A stretch of DNA of 42,439 bases from an uncultured Eubacteriales bacterium (GCA_902789365.1 CADANQ010000014.1:1-42439); one strand, 5' to 3'; counted from the stretch's first letter, positions 9,524-17,779 are shown. The notes: generated by a model from the sequence alone, not told the origin. A program made the numbers and translations.

Positions 9524-9543
9524 CCGATGCATCTTCTTTCAGT

Positions 9544-9577
9544 AAAAGAGAGCCGATTCCGCGCGTTGCGGCCTCTC
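9544..9577 (-). terminator. Probable terminator after the alpha/beta hydrolase gene
   Basis: Read on the minus strand, GAGAGGCCG pairs with CGGCTCTC (one bulge) across a short GC-rich loop, followed by TTTT. It sits between the hydrolase stop at 9600 and the DUF218 start at 9523. Confidence 0.6.
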
Positions 9578-9599
9578 AGGATATCTTAAGCCTACGGGA

Positions 9600-10298
9600 T
9601 CAGGAAAAACGGCCGGTCTGTTCCTCATGCTCCGCCGCAAATGCCAGCACAAGGTCCGCCGCGGTACCGTCCGTCACATAACTCCCATGATCGGCATCCT
9701 TTACGATCGTAAGCTTTCCTCGGGGCAGACCCTCCGCGATCCGCCGGGTCTCCTCCGGAAGGACCAGATCATGTTCGCCCGCCATGACCAGCGTCGGGAT
9801 CCGGATGCTTCGAAGACAGGCCGGGTCGATGCGGGGCTCGGTCAGCATCAGTTCCGCCAGCGGATCAGGCGCGCTTCCGACCCGTTCCTCCAGTTCGGCG
9901 ATCAGCCCCCTGTCCAGACCCTCGGGGCACAGGTTGGCCCCGCTCACCGCCAGAAGCCCCAGTGTTCCCGGATGGGATATCTCAAGGAGCAGGCCGATGA
10001 TGCCCCCGTCGCTGTGACCGTACAGCAGGGGCTTATTCAGCCCGAGACCGCGAATAAAGAGGTACATATCCTCAGCCATATCCGCATAATGGTATTCCGA
10101 CACCGGCGTGCTTTCGCCGTGCCCCCTGGAATCCGGCGCGTACACCCGGAATCCCCCGGAAACAAAACGGGGAACCGCCTGATCAAACAGATGGCGGTCC
10201 TCCCCGTTTCCATGGACAAGCACCGCGTCCCTTCCGCCGTTGCCCGTCATGGCATAGCGCAGCCTGACACCGTTCGCATCGACCCATCCTTCGCTCAT
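9600..10298 (-). CDS. Alpha/beta-fold hydrolase
   Basis: 232 residues from the ATG at 10298. This start has AGGAA nine bases upstream, while the GTG at 10307 lies on top of that site. Cytoplasmic. The catalytic triad is visible: Ser96 in the elbow GHSDGG, Asp177 in AGEHDLVLP, and His204 in KDADHGSY; HGNGED near residue 30 forms the oxyanion region. It is smaller than the usual 270-residue enzymes because the cap domain is reduced. Substrate unknown; esterase or C-C hydrolase activity are both possible. It stands alone, with a 234-base upstream gap that holds the terminator of the partner-switching operon and a leader hairpin. Confidence 0.88.
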   Translation of the reverse strand: MSEGWVDANGVRLRYAMTGNGGRDAVLVHGNGEDRHLFDQAVPRFVSGGFRVYAPDSRGHGESTPVSEYHYADMAEDMYLFIRGLGLNKPLLYGHSDGGIIGLLLEISHPGTLGLLAVSGANLCPEGLDRGLIAELEERVGSAPDPLAELMLTEPRIDPACLRSIRIPTLVMAGEHDLVLPEETRRIAEGLPRGKLTIVKDADHGSYVTDGTAADLVLAFAAEHEEQTGRFS

Positions 10299-10356
10299 TC
10301 GCGCCACTTCCTGTCAGGGAGAGGACAATCCCAAAGGATTGCAGCCCCTCATGATG

Positions 10357-10376
10357 TCGGCCGCCGGTGCGGCCGA
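10357..10376. repeat. Perfect 8-bp stem-loop in the leader of the alpha/beta hydrolase gene
   Basis: TCGGCCGC at 10357-10364 and GCGGCCGA at 10369-10376 are exact reverse complements around a CGGT loop. It lies about 60 bases upstream of the hydrolase ATG. It lacks a T-tract on the minus strand, so it is a leader or processing stem rather than a terminator. Confidence 0.5.
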
Positions 10377-10467
10377 AAAACCAGCCGTTTCGGGAGCGCT
10401 GCTCCGTATAACGCCGACCCCGGTCAGGGGCGGGTCATGGATCCGGTTTATAATAACGCTTCCGGAC

Positions 10468-10524
10468 AAAAAAACCGGGAAACCGCTCCGGCGGTCTTCT
10501 CCGCGCGGGCCATTCCCCCGGTTT
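10468..10524 (-). terminator. Terminator of the partner-switching operon
   Basis: On the minus strand the outer arms (AAACCGGGGG with TTCCCGGTT) enclose an inner hairpin, ACCGC-CGGA-GCGGT, and the structure ends in seven Ts. It lies 18 bases after the last STAS gene. Confidence 0.8.
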
Positions 10525-10541
10525 GTGATCTGCCTTGTGGT

Positions 10542-10838
10542 TTATTCGATGTCCAGGATATCGACAAATCCCGTTACGTCGAAGACTTCCTGCACAATCT
10601 CGTTCACATGAATCACCTTCATGCCGCCCTTGGGCGCCATGGCCTTATGCGCCGCCAGCAGCACCCGGAGCCCTGCGGAGGAGATGTAGGCCAGGTTGGC
10701 AAAATCCAGTATGAGGGATTGCGCGCCGGGCATGGACTTGCTCAGTTCTTCCTCCAGCTCAGGCGCGGTCGTGGTATCCAGGCGACCCTCCACGGCAATT
10801 TCCAGGCTGGTCCCGTTCTGCTTTTTGCTGATGTTCAT
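10542..10838 (-). CDS. STAS-domain anti-sigma-factor-antagonist-like protein (second copy)
   Basis: 98 residues from the ATG at 10838, placed after GGAGGG; the TTG at 10853 is too close to that site. It is a single STAS domain. Ser54 in YISSAGLR matches the serine that is phosphorylated in SpoIIAA and RsbV. In partner switching, the unphosphorylated form binds the RsbW-like kinase and frees the kinase's other target, and the SpoIIE-type phosphatase removes the phosphate. Here all three parts lie in one operon. The protein is strongly similar over its full length to the STAS protein at 11487-11777, with identical stretches such as SEVFDVTGFVDIL-like ends, indicating a duplication around the gene between them. 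Confidence 0.92.
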   Translation of the reverse strand: MNISKKQNGTSLEIAVEGRLDTTTAPELEEELSKSMPGAQSLILDFANLAYISSAGLRVLLAAHKAMAPKGGMKVIHVNEIVQEVFDVTGFVDILDIE

Positions 10839-10892
10839 TTCTGTTCCCTCCAATGTGAATTATCATTCGTTATTGCTTATGTTCGCGTTTTT

Positions 10893-11477
10893 TCAGGCAA
10901 TCTTCATGATGATAGTCATCTGAACGGTGTTTCCGCGGATGAACACGCGAATATCGTCGGCCGCATGGGATACCACGGATTTCTCCAGTTCGTCCCATGC
11001 CTTCGCGGCGTCGCCGCCGGTCTCCTCTCTGCGGGCGTACAGTTCCTCCCGGTAATTTTCCATGGTCCACATCATGCTGTCGTACATTTCGGGCGGCGCG
11101 TCGGCCATTACCTCAGCCCTGAGCAGCAGGGGCACATCCCCGTCAGGGTCAAAAAACGCCCGAATCTTCCCCATCAGGGTTCTTGTGGCTTCGTTTACGC
11201 CGCTGCGGGAGGCGGAAAGCAGCTGTTCCTTTTTATGTTCGTCCATCGGCGTATACATTCTGAGATGTATTTCAAATGCGCCGTCCTTGTCCTCAAGCCA
11301 GAATTCCGCTCTTTTTTCGCCGGTGATGGCGCGCATCATACCCAGAGTCTCTTCCGCAAGCAAACGGAGACGCAGGGCTTTTTTATCCGGCAGTTCCTTG
11401 TATACGGCGGCTTTGTCAACCAGACGCAGGGCTTCTTCCACCTGCCTGCCCGTTACGGCAATCACATCTGTCTTCAT
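10893..11477 (-). CDS. Unknown protein of the partner-switching operon, resembling a degenerate HATPase domain
   Basis: 194 residues, cytoplasmic, acidic, no membrane segment. I do not recognise a named family. The stretch RLRLLAEETLGMMRAI at about 37-52 resembles the N-box helix of RsbW-type ATPases, where the pattern is LAVEEALxNAI, and the end NTVQMTIIMKI resembles the last strand of that fold. The Asn of the N-box is replaced and no G1 (DxGxG) or G2 (GxGL) box can be found, so ATP binding is unlikely. Between the two regions are extra helices (about 75-170). It lies 9 bases after one STAS gene and 54 bases before the other, so a role as a scaffold or decoy partner for STAS proteins is a reasonable guess, not shown. 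The ATG follows AAGAAGG. Confidence 0.75.
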   Translation of the reverse strand: MKTDVIAVTGRQVEEALRLVDKAAVYKELPDKKALRLRLLAEETLGMMRAITGEKRAEFWLEDKDGAFEIHLRMYTPMDEHKKEQLLSASRSGVNEATRTLMGKIRAFFDPDGDVPLLLRAEVMADAPPEMYDSMMWTMENYREELYARREETGGDAAKAWDELEKSVVSHAADDIRVFIRGNTVQMTIIMKIA

Positions 11478-11486
11478 TTTGCCTTC

Positions 11487-11777
11487 TTACTCGATATTCA
11501 GGATATCGACAAATCCGGTCACGTCAAAGACCTCGCTTACAATCTCGTTGACGTTCTTTACGGTCATGTGTCCCTGCATCGTCTTATGTGCGGACAGGAG
11601 CACCCTGAGGCCCGCCGAGGAAATATACTCAAGCCTGGCAAAGTCCAGCGTCAGGTCCGTCACGCCGCCAAGGCTTTCCTTCAGTTCCTTTTCCAGTTCG
11701 GGAGCCGTGTTCGTGTCCAGCCTGCCCTCCAGGGCGATCTCAAGGGCGGTTCCTTCGGAATGTTTGATAATCTTCAT
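11487..11777 (-). CDS. STAS-domain anti-sigma-factor-antagonist-like protein (first copy)
   Basis: 96 residues from the ATG at 11777, eight bases after GGAGG; the ATG at 11783 is only two bases from it. This start also aligns with the start of the paralogue at 10838. Single STAS domain with the phosphorylatable Ser54 in YISSAGLR. It lies downstream of the RsbW-like ATPase and is the natural RsbV-like partner of that protein. It shares most residues with the second copy, including DTxTAPELExEL and the C-terminal FDVTGFVDIL. No sigma factor is encoded nearby, so the final target of the switch is unknown. Confidence 0.92.
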   Translation of the reverse strand: MKIIKHSEGTALEIALEGRLDTNTAPELEKELKESLGGVTDLTLDFARLEYISSAGLRVLLSAHKTMQGHMTVKNVNEIVSEVFDVTGFVDILNIE

Positions 11778-11884
11778 TTCCATATCCTCCGTTTTTTCTG
11801 TTTGGAGAGCGAAATCCGATAAAGAAAGGCTCTCAGGTGTTTCGGTATAAAAGAACTGTGATTTTTTTCCGCCGGAAAAACCGG

Positions 11885-12292
11885 TCAGATCTTTTTTTTG
11901 ATGGTCAGCACGTTTTTTCCGTTCTCAAAGCGGTATTCCAGACTGTCCATCGTTTTTTTCACCAGGAATATCCCCAGACCGCCGATGTCCCTTTCCTGCG
12001 CCGGCGCGTTGACATCCGGGTCGCTCCGTCCGAGAGGATCGAACGGGATGCCCCTGTCAGAAAAAACGACGGAAACCGTCCGGGCCGTTTCATCAAAATC
12101 AAACCCGACCGTCGCCTCGCCGGAGCCCGGCGCGTAAGCGTAATGGGAAATGTTGCCGAAAAGTTCGTCGATGGCCACGTCTATCTGCATCTGCGCCTTC
12201 ATCGGACAGTCCAGCGCCTCCAGCTGTTCATCGATGAACGCGGTCACCCGGGGGATGTTTTCGATCTTCGCTTCCAGTGTCATCTCCTTCAC
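11885..12292 (-). CDS. RsbW-like HATPase (anti-sigma factor / serine kinase type)
   Basis: 135 residues, a single GHKL ATPase domain. The N-box is IDELFGN at 41-47 (Glu43, Asn47), the G1 box is DRGIPFDP near 79-86 and the G2 box is GGLGIFLVK at 104-112. Such proteins phosphorylate STAS partners and bind a sigma factor or another output protein. The start is GTG at 12292, which overlaps the TGA of the phosphatase gene (GTGA) and has GGGAGG nine bases upstream, so the two are translationally coupled. This coupling fixes the kinase and phosphatase in a set ratio, as in Rsb modules. A gap of 107 bases separates it from the first STAS gene, without an obvious terminator. Confidence 0.92.
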   Translation of the reverse strand: MKEMTLEAKIENIPRVTAFIDEQLEALDCPMKAQMQIDVAIDELFGNISHYAYAPGSGEATVGFDFDETARTVSVVFSDRGIPFDPLGRSDPDVNAPAQERDIGGLGIFLVKKTMDSLEYRFENGKNVLTIKKKI

Positions 12293-14481
12293 GATTTATC
12301 ACCTCCCTGGCGCTTATTTCCTTTATATTCCAAACACAGCATGGTCAGGTCGTCAAACTGCTCCGCATCCTTTACAAAACCGTTCACAGCTCTTTTGACG
12401 CTCGCCAGGGTCTCCTCCGGCGCAGCCTCCGGATTTTCGTTCAGGGCCTCTACCACGCGGCTGATTCCGAACATCTCGTTCTTCGCGTTGGTTGCCTCCG
12501 GCAGTCCGTCAGTGTATGTGAACAGCCTGGCGCCGGGCCTGAGAAGGATTACATACTCCCGATATTTCATTCCTTCCATGCCGCCGATAACAAATCCGTG
12601 CAGGTCTTTGATGGGGGCATACGCTTCTCCGGGCTGCTTCAGGATGGGATACTCATGCCCGGCATTGGCAGCGGTCAGTTTACCGGTAGAAAGTTCCAGG
12701 ATGCCCAGCCACACGGTGACGAACATTCCCGCCTCGTTGTTGGAACAGATGGCGTCGTTGGTCTTCATCAGGATATCTGCGGCCGAATGTCCCAGCATGG
12801 CGCAGCTCTGGAGGATTATCTTGGAGGCCATCATAAACAGCGCGGCGGGAACGCCCTTGCCCGAAACGTCGGCGGCCACCATGCACAGATGATCGTCGTC
12901 AATCAGGAAATAATCGTAAAAATCGCCGCCGACCTCCTTGGCGGGATCCATGCAGGCATAAATGTCAAAATCCGGACGGTCCGGAAACGCGGGAAAAATA
13001 TGGGGAATCATGGCGGCCTGGATGCGGTTCGCCATACTCAGTTCGGTGCTGACGCGTTCGTTCTCCGCGGTCACGGTCCTGACCTGCTCCATGTAATCCA
13101 CTGTTTTCCGGGATATATCGGCAAAGGATTGAGCCAGCTCCTCCACCTCGTCCCCGGTGCGGAAAGCGTCCTCCATCCGGAACACCGGGTCGTTTACATC
13201 CAGCATGGAAATGCGCTTTGTAATGGCGTTGATGGGCTTTACGATCCTCTTGCCCAGGATCAGAGCCCCCGCCATCACGACAAGGGTAACGCCGATCAGA
13301 AGAATGCGGAAGGATATCCGCGCCTTGCCCGTCCGGTCGAGGTATTCGGCGTTGGTTTCTTCCTCAATGGCGCGGTAATTGTCCCTGAGAAGCGCTCCCG
13401 ACTGCCCTGCCACCTCCAGGCTGCAAACCGAGATCAGCGTCCAGCCCACGGTTTCCATCGGGGCGCCGATGATATAATACTCTCCGTCCTCCAGCCGGAC
13501 CGTCTTCATATCGGTGACGTCCTGCATCGCGTCCTCGATCACCGCGGCCAGCTCCGCATTGTCCGAAAGCCGCAGATCCGTTGCCTTGTCGGAAGACATC
13601 ACGCCGAAATAGCCTTCGGACCGGGGCGAGAACACCACATGCCCGTTCTGGTTGATCACGCAAAGGAAGGTGCCGTCCTCGTCCGACGCCTGTACCGCGT
13701 CCCGCATGGAGGTCAGAAACAGATCCGACCCCACCACCGCGATCAGTTCGCCGTCCAGATATACCGGCATCGCGCAGACAATCCCGATATCGCCCGTAAA
13801 GGCATCCGCCTCAACATCGGTGAAGATCAGTCCGCCCGCCTCCACCGCCTGAATATACCAGGGGCGGGTCCGGGGATCATAGGGTACGGGATTTCCCTCA
13901 GAATCGAATTTGGACAGGGTGCGGTCGTCCGTCACCAGGAAAACGCCGTCGGGCAGGGCAATAAAACATGAATTGGTTTCCGCCGACACCCCGAAAAGCG
14001 ACACCATCAGATCCGACATATTGGCCGCGATACCCACGCGCCTTGCAATTTCCGGATCGCTCAGGTCCACTCCCCCGGCCGGGATCATCTGGGTAAGCAC
14101 TTTGCCGTTTCTTTGGGGATCGGGGCCCTGATACGGCGCCGACGGCACCAGGTCCGCGTTGGCAAACAGCTTCCGGGCATAATCCGCCAGCATCTCGACA
14201 CGGACCCCAAGGCTGTGGAACATCTGGTCCGCCAGGGTGGCCTGCAGTTCGGTGGTCCGGGACATGGTCTTCTCCACCACCGAATCCATGATGCCGTTCG
14301 TTGTTTCCCCGATAGCCGTTTGCTGACGTGCGCTTGATTCCGCGGCCAGGTTTGCAAGGATACCGTCCTGATACTGGGAGATGATCAGATACGCGGCGGA
14401 CATGAGGAGCACCGTCACCAGAATCAGGTTGAAAACCTTGGACTGGATCCCGCCGATGACCAGGTTTTTAAAACGTTTCAT
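12289..14481 (-). CDS. Membrane sensor phosphatase: dCache - HAMP - SpoIIE/PP2C domain
   Basis: 730 residues. Membrane segment 1 lies at about 14-35, an extracellular dCache sensor at about 45-370 (with RTRPWYIQAVEAGG and a PMETVGWTLISV end typical of Cache modules), segment 2 at about 390-410, HAMP at about 411-465, a linker coiled coil, and the PP2C-type domain at about 500-722. Metal-binding motifs GGDFYDYF, VAADVSGKGVPAALFM and FDDLTMLCLEY are complete. It should sense an external small ligand and dephosphorylate the STAS proteins encoded downstream. The ATG at 14481 is preferred to the GTG at 14490 because AAAGG lies eight bases before it. First gene of a five-gene operon with its own -10 box at 14577-14582. 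Confidence 0.94.
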   Translation of the reverse strand: MKRFKNLVIGGIQSKVFNLILVTVLLMSAAYLIISQYQDGILANLAAESSARQQTAIGETTNGIMDSVVEKTMSRTTELQATLADQMFHSLGVRVEMLADYARKLFANADLVPSAPYQGPDPQRNGKVLTQMIPAGGVDLSDPEIARRVGIAANMSDLMVSLFGVSAETNSCFIALPDGVFLVTDDRTLSKFDSEGNPVPYDPRTRPWYIQAVEAGGLIFTDVEADAFTGDIGIVCAMPVYLDGELIAVVGSDLFLTSMRDAVQASDEDGTFLCVINQNGHVVFSPRSEGYFGVMSSDKATDLRLSDNAELAAVIEDAMQDVTDMKTVRLEDGEYYIIGAPMETVGWTLISVCSLEVAGQSGALLRDNYRAIEEETNAEYLDRTGKARISFRILLIGVTLVVMAGALILGKRIVKPINAITKRISMLDVNDPVFRMEDAFRTGDEVEELAQSFADISRKTVDYMEQVRTVTAENERVSTELSMANRIQAAMIPHIFPAFPDRPDFDIYACMDPAKEVGGDFYDYFLIDDDHLCMVAADVSGKGVPAALFMMASKIILQSCAMLGHSAADILMKTNDAICSNNEAGMFVTVWLGILELSTGKLTAANAGHEYPILKQPGEAYAPIKDLHGFVIGGMEGMKYREYVILLRPGARLFTYTDGLPEATNAKNEMFGISRVVEALNENPEAAPEETLASVKRAVNGFVKDAEQFDDLTMLCLEYKGNKRQGGDKS

Positions 14482-14576
14482 ATCCTGCACCTTTCATGAT
14501 CATCCGGTGTGGTCCCTGGCGGGAAAAAAACATAATTCCCTGGGAAAAGCGTCTTCCGGGGCCGATCCTGCCTTTC

Positions 14577-14605
14577 ATTATATCATGCTTCGAGGCGTAA
14601 AAACA
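14577..14605 (-). promoter_or_regulatory. Putative promoter of the partner-switching operon
   Basis: On the minus strand a perfect TATAAT lies at 14582-14577, with a poor -35 (TGTTTT) 17 bases upstream. The first gene starts about 95 bases downstream. The weak -35 suggests low or activator-assisted expression. Confidence 0.5.
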
Positions 14606-14765
14606 GATGCTTTTCCCCGATAATAAAAAAAAGTTGCCTGTTTCCCGGCCGCTTCCCGGCCGAAATTCCCTCCGCTTTTCAATTTTCGCCGTTGCGGACG
14701 TTCCTCCCGTGTCCATGTGGATAAACAGCGGGTCAAATACGGCCGCATGCCCGAGACCCTCCGGA

Positions 14766-14794
14766 TTGACAGGAACGGCGAAAAGCAATACAAT
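14766..14794 (+). promoter_or_regulatory. Strong sigma-A promoter for the lipase-like gene
   Basis: TTGACA at 14766-14771 and TACAAT at 14789-14794 with an ideal 17-base spacer. The leader to the ATG at 14845 is about 43 bases and carries GGAGG. Confidence 0.88.
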
Positions 14795-14844
14795 TATTCC
14801 ATCATGACGGCGCGGCGTGGGCGCGGCCTTTCCGGAGGCGTTCG

Positions 14845-15861
14845 ATGACAGAAAGCACACACAATGCGGAAAACCGCGGGATGTTCAACGAAGACGGCCT
14901 GGTGTTCTCCGCCGATTACAGCCATGTGATGGACACGCAGGTTATCCCTTTCCTTCGCCGTCACCGCACCGATTTCAGCGTAAACCGCGGCGATACCGCT
15001 CTTTTTACCTCCCGGTTCGCTCCCGAAGGGACGCCCCGCGGCACGGTGATGATCGTGCACGGTTTTACCGAAAACATCGAAAAGTACGCCGAGATCATCC
15101 GCTCCCTTCTGGTGAACGGCTGGTGCGTTCTGGCCTACGATCAGCGGGGGCACGGCAGATCCGGCCGTGAAAGCGGCATACGGGACCTTTCGCTTACCCA
15201 CGTGGACCGTTTTGAGGACTATGTCGAGGATATGAAAGCCGTCGTCGCCGAGGCCCTTGCTCCGATGCCCGGCCCGAAAATGCTTTTATGCCATTCCATG
15301 GGAGGCGCGGTATCCGCCATGTACCTTGAAAACGAACATTGTCCCTTTGAAAGGGCGGTGTTCCTGTCGCCGATGATCGCGCCTAATCTGGGCGGCGTGC
15401 CGGCATCCCTACTCAGGGCGGTTTGCCGGGTGCCCGTCACCCTGGGCCTGGGGCAGCGCCGCGTCTTCATATCCCGGCCCTATACGGGTCCGGAGGATTT
15501 TGACACCTCATGCGCCACCGGACGGGAACGCTTCGACTGGTACGAATCGCTTCGCGGAACCGCCGCGGAATTTTCGAACAACGGTCCGTCCTACCAATGG
15601 GCCCTGGAGGCCATCAACGTAACAAAAAAGCTGCTGGCCCCCGGTATGCCTGAAAAGATATCCCTCCCGGTGCGCGTCTTCGGCGCCGAAAACGATTCCA
15701 GCGTCATTCCTTCCGCCCAGGAAACCTTTGTTTCGCATTTAAAAAACGGCTCCCTGGAGAAGATCCCCGGTTCAAAACACGAAATCTACCGCTCGCCCGA
15801 CAGCGTTCTGTTCCCCTGGTGGCGGCGGGTTCTTTCCTTCCTTGCCGGCGAAACCGCCTGA
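14845..15861 (+). CDS. Alpha/beta hydrolase of the monoacylglycerol lipase / lysophospholipase type
   Basis: 338 residues, no signal peptide. The Hydrolase_4 fold shows HGFTEN (oxyanion, about 72-77), YDQRGHGRSG at about 98-107, the nucleophile Ser151 in CHSMGG, Asp284 in AENDSSVIP, and His312 in SKHEIYRS. Family members split monoacylglycerols or lysophospholipids, but substrates vary widely. The ATG at 14845 follows GGAGG. It heads a plus-strand run with the GH113-like gene 48 bases further on. Complete, with a normal triad. Confidence 0.9.
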   Translation: MTESTHNAENRGMFNEDGLVFSADYSHVMDTQVIPFLRRHRTDFSVNRGDTALFTSRFAPEGTPRGTVMIVHGFTENIEKYAEIIRSLLVNGWCVLAYDQRGHGRSGRESGIRDLSLTHVDRFEDYVEDMKAVVAEALAPMPGPKMLLCHSMGGAVSAMYLENEHCPFERAVFLSPMIAPNLGGVPASLLRAVCRVPVTLGLGQRRVFISRPYTGPEDFDTSCATGRERFDWYESLRGTAAEFSNNGPSYQWALEAINVTKKLLAPGMPEKISLPVRVFGAENDSSVIPSAQETFVSHLKNGSLEKIPGSKHEIYRSPDSVLFPWWRRVLSFLAGETA

Positions 15862-15909
15862 AACATACGGACGCCGCGATTGCCGCGAACCCCGATCGGA
15901 GGCCAGACG

Positions 15910-16896
15910 ATGCCGGAATTTTCCTTTGACAAAACCTTCCTGAACGCGTACACCTTCGGCTTCTGCGAAAAGCGGGGTTTCACTTTGGGCGGCGCCTGGA
16001 GGCATTCCCTTGACCTGATGGCCGAAACCACCCGCTGCAACGCGGTCATCCTGCCCGTGTGCGCCTGGCAGGAGCATTGCTATTCAACGGACATCGTCTC
16101 CTCCGGCCCGGACGTGATGGACGCCGACGACGTTCGCCGCGTCGCCTCCCGCGCCAGGGAGCTTGGCCTGAAGGTGATCCTGAAGGCCATGGTAAACTGC
16201 CGGGACGGATACTGGCGGGCCTATATCCGTTTTTTCGATGACCCGGTCCCTGTGGAACCGGGATGGGACGACTGGTTCCCCCGTTGGACGGACCATGTGC
16301 TGTCTGTCGCCGAAATGGCCCGGGACAATGCCGCGGATCTTTTCTGCGTCGGCTGCGAGATGGTGGGCACGGACCACCGGGCGGAAGAATGGCGCCGTCT
16401 TTGCCGCAGGGTTCGGGAAATCTACCCCGGCCCCATCACCTATAACTGCGACAAATACCAGGAGAACCGCGTCACATGGTGGGACGCCGTGGACGTGATC
16501 TCCTCTTCGGGCTATTATCCCATCGACGGCATCGGGGAAAACCTGCGGCGCATCCAGGCAGCGGCGGAAAAAGCCGGAAAACCTTTTATGTTCATGGAAT
16601 GCGGCTGCCCCTCAAGGAAAAACAGCGACACGAGGCCCAACGACTGGCGATACGGAGAAGGGACCGATACTGAAACTCAGGCCAGGTGGTACGCGGCTTT
16701 TCTGGACGGTCTCCGGAATTTTCCCTTTGTCCGCGGCGTCGGCTGGTGGGACTGGTCAGCCACCCGGCTCTACCCTGAATACGCGGGAGCGGACAGCAAC
16801 GGTTACTGCACTTTCGGGAAGCCTGCCAACGCCCTGCTGGCCCGCTTCGGGGATGAAATACGCAATTCCTGCGCGGAGGGAACCCGTACTGAATAA
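15910..16896 (+). CDS. GH113-like glycoside hydrolase (beta-mannanase-type TIM barrel), cytoplasmic
   Basis: 328 residues from the ATG at 15910, which follows CGGAGG; an upstream frame start would swallow that site. No signal peptide. The TIM-barrel motifs fit family GH113: FCVGCEM with the likely acid/base Glu150, YNCDKY, DVISSSGYYP, and MECGCPS with the likely nucleophile Glu230, then GVGWWDWS near the end. GH113 enzymes cut beta-1,4-mannan or manno-oligosaccharides. Assignment is from motif pattern only, and GH5- or GH39-like activity is possible. With no export signal it would act on imported oligosaccharides. The polyferredoxin gene follows 15 bases downstream. Confidence 0.8.
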   Translation: MPEFSFDKTFLNAYTFGFCEKRGFTLGGAWRHSLDLMAETTRCNAVILPVCAWQEHCYSTDIVSSGPDVMDADDVRRVASRARELGLKVILKAMVNCRDGYWRAYIRFFDDPVPVEPGWDDWFPRWTDHVLSVAEMARDNAADLFCVGCEMVGTDHRAEEWRRLCRRVREIYPGPITYNCDKYQENRVTWWDAVDVISSSGYYPIDGIGENLRRIQAAAEKAGKPFMFMECGCPSRKNSDTRPNDWRYGEGTDTETQARWYAAFLDGLRNFPFVRGVGWWDWSATRLYPEYAGADSNGYCTFGKPANALLARFGDEIRNSCAEGTRTE

Positions 16897-16911
16897 CAAG
16901 AGGAAAACCAA

Positions 16912-17730
16912 ATGAAAAAATATGCCCTGCCCCTTGTCATGCTGGCTGTTTTCGAAGCCGTTGCGTTCACGTTATGGCTGACGAAGGACAACATTTTTTA
17001 TCTTTTCAACTTCAGCTACATCGGATGTTCCATTGCTCTGGGCATGTTTTTGTACATCAGGAAATACCCTCATGCCCGACGTGTCGTCCAGCTGCTTGTA
17101 GGCCTGTATATGCTGGTCTATCTCGGTCTTGTCAGCAATGAAAATATGCAGCTCGAGGGCTTCTGGTATTACCTGTTCACCGGTGTTTTTGAGGCCGCGA
17201 CGATCCATTATGCGGTGGCAAAGATCTTCGGGCCCCTCCTGTTCGGACGCGGCTGGTGCGGCTATGCCTGCTGGACGGCGATGGTGCTGGATCTTCTTCC
17301 CTGGAAAGTACCCGCCGCACCGCGTAAGAAGCTGGGATGGATCCGGTATGTCACCTTTGCCCTGTCGCTGATCTTCGTCTCGGCGCTGTTCGTTTCGCAT
17401 GTCGGAAATCTCGAGAGGATCATGTTCTGGGCTTTTGTCATCGGAAACGTCCTGTATTACGCCGTCGGGATCGGTCTTGCGTACGCGTTCAAGGACAACC
17501 GTGCGTTCTGCAAATATATCTGCCCCATCACCGTGTTTTTGAAGCCCATGAGCTATTTTGCCCTCCTCAGGGTCAAATGCGACAAGCAGAAATGCGTATC
17601 CTGCGGAAAATGCAAACGGGTATGCCCGATGGACGTGGACGTCACCGACAATTCAAGAAAGAGGAAAAACGGCACCGAATGCATTCTTTGCATGGAGTGC
17701 GTCAGGAACTGCCCAAAGAAGGCGCTTTGA
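16912..17730 (+). CDS. NapH/NosR-like membrane polyferredoxin
   Basis: 272 residues with about five or six membrane helices (near 5-24, 32-49, 61-77, 85-103, 144-162, 168-192). Two Cys pairs at helix ends, WCGYAC (Cys116/120) and FCKYICP (Cys200/204), match the conserved motifs of the NapH/NosR/CcoG family. The cytoplasmic tail holds two 4Fe-4S clusters: Cys228, 231, 234, 238 and Cys257, 260, 263, 267. Such proteins pass electrons across or along the membrane to an extracytoplasmic reductase, or receive them from ferredoxin. No reductase, flavin protein or maturation gene is next to it, so its partner is unknown. The ATG follows AGAGGA and lies 15 bases after the GH113 gene. Confidence 0.88.
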   Translation: MKKYALPLVMLAVFEAVAFTLWLTKDNIFYLFNFSYIGCSIALGMFLYIRKYPHARRVVQLLVGLYMLVYLGLVSNENMQLEGFWYYLFTGVFEAATIHYAVAKIFGPLLFGRGWCGYACWTAMVLDLLPWKVPAAPRKKLGWIRYVTFALSLIFVSALFVSHVGNLERIMFWAFVIGNVLYYAVGIGLAYAFKDNRAFCKYICPITVFLKPMSYFALLRVKCDKQKCVSCGKCKRVCPMDVDVTDNSRKRKNGTECILCMECVRNCPKKAL

Positions 17731-17779
17731 CATCCGCCGGCATGCCCGAAGGAAAGGCTCTGTTCCGGACTTTATTCGG

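Larger units (their letters stand above)
14482..14844. other. Divergent intergenic region with two opposing promoters
   Basis: The 363 bases between the sensor-phosphatase gene and the lipase-like gene contain no convincing protein; the longest frames are shadows. It holds a minus-strand promoter at 14577-14605 for the partner-switching operon and a near-perfect plus promoter at 14766-14794. The roughly 160 bases between them contain poly-A/T runs near 14627 but no obvious operator palindrome. Confidence 0.6.

Noticed and set aside
14857-15170. Second plus-strand frame inside the lipase gene
   Set aside because: Shadow in another frame; no independent start site and no domain.
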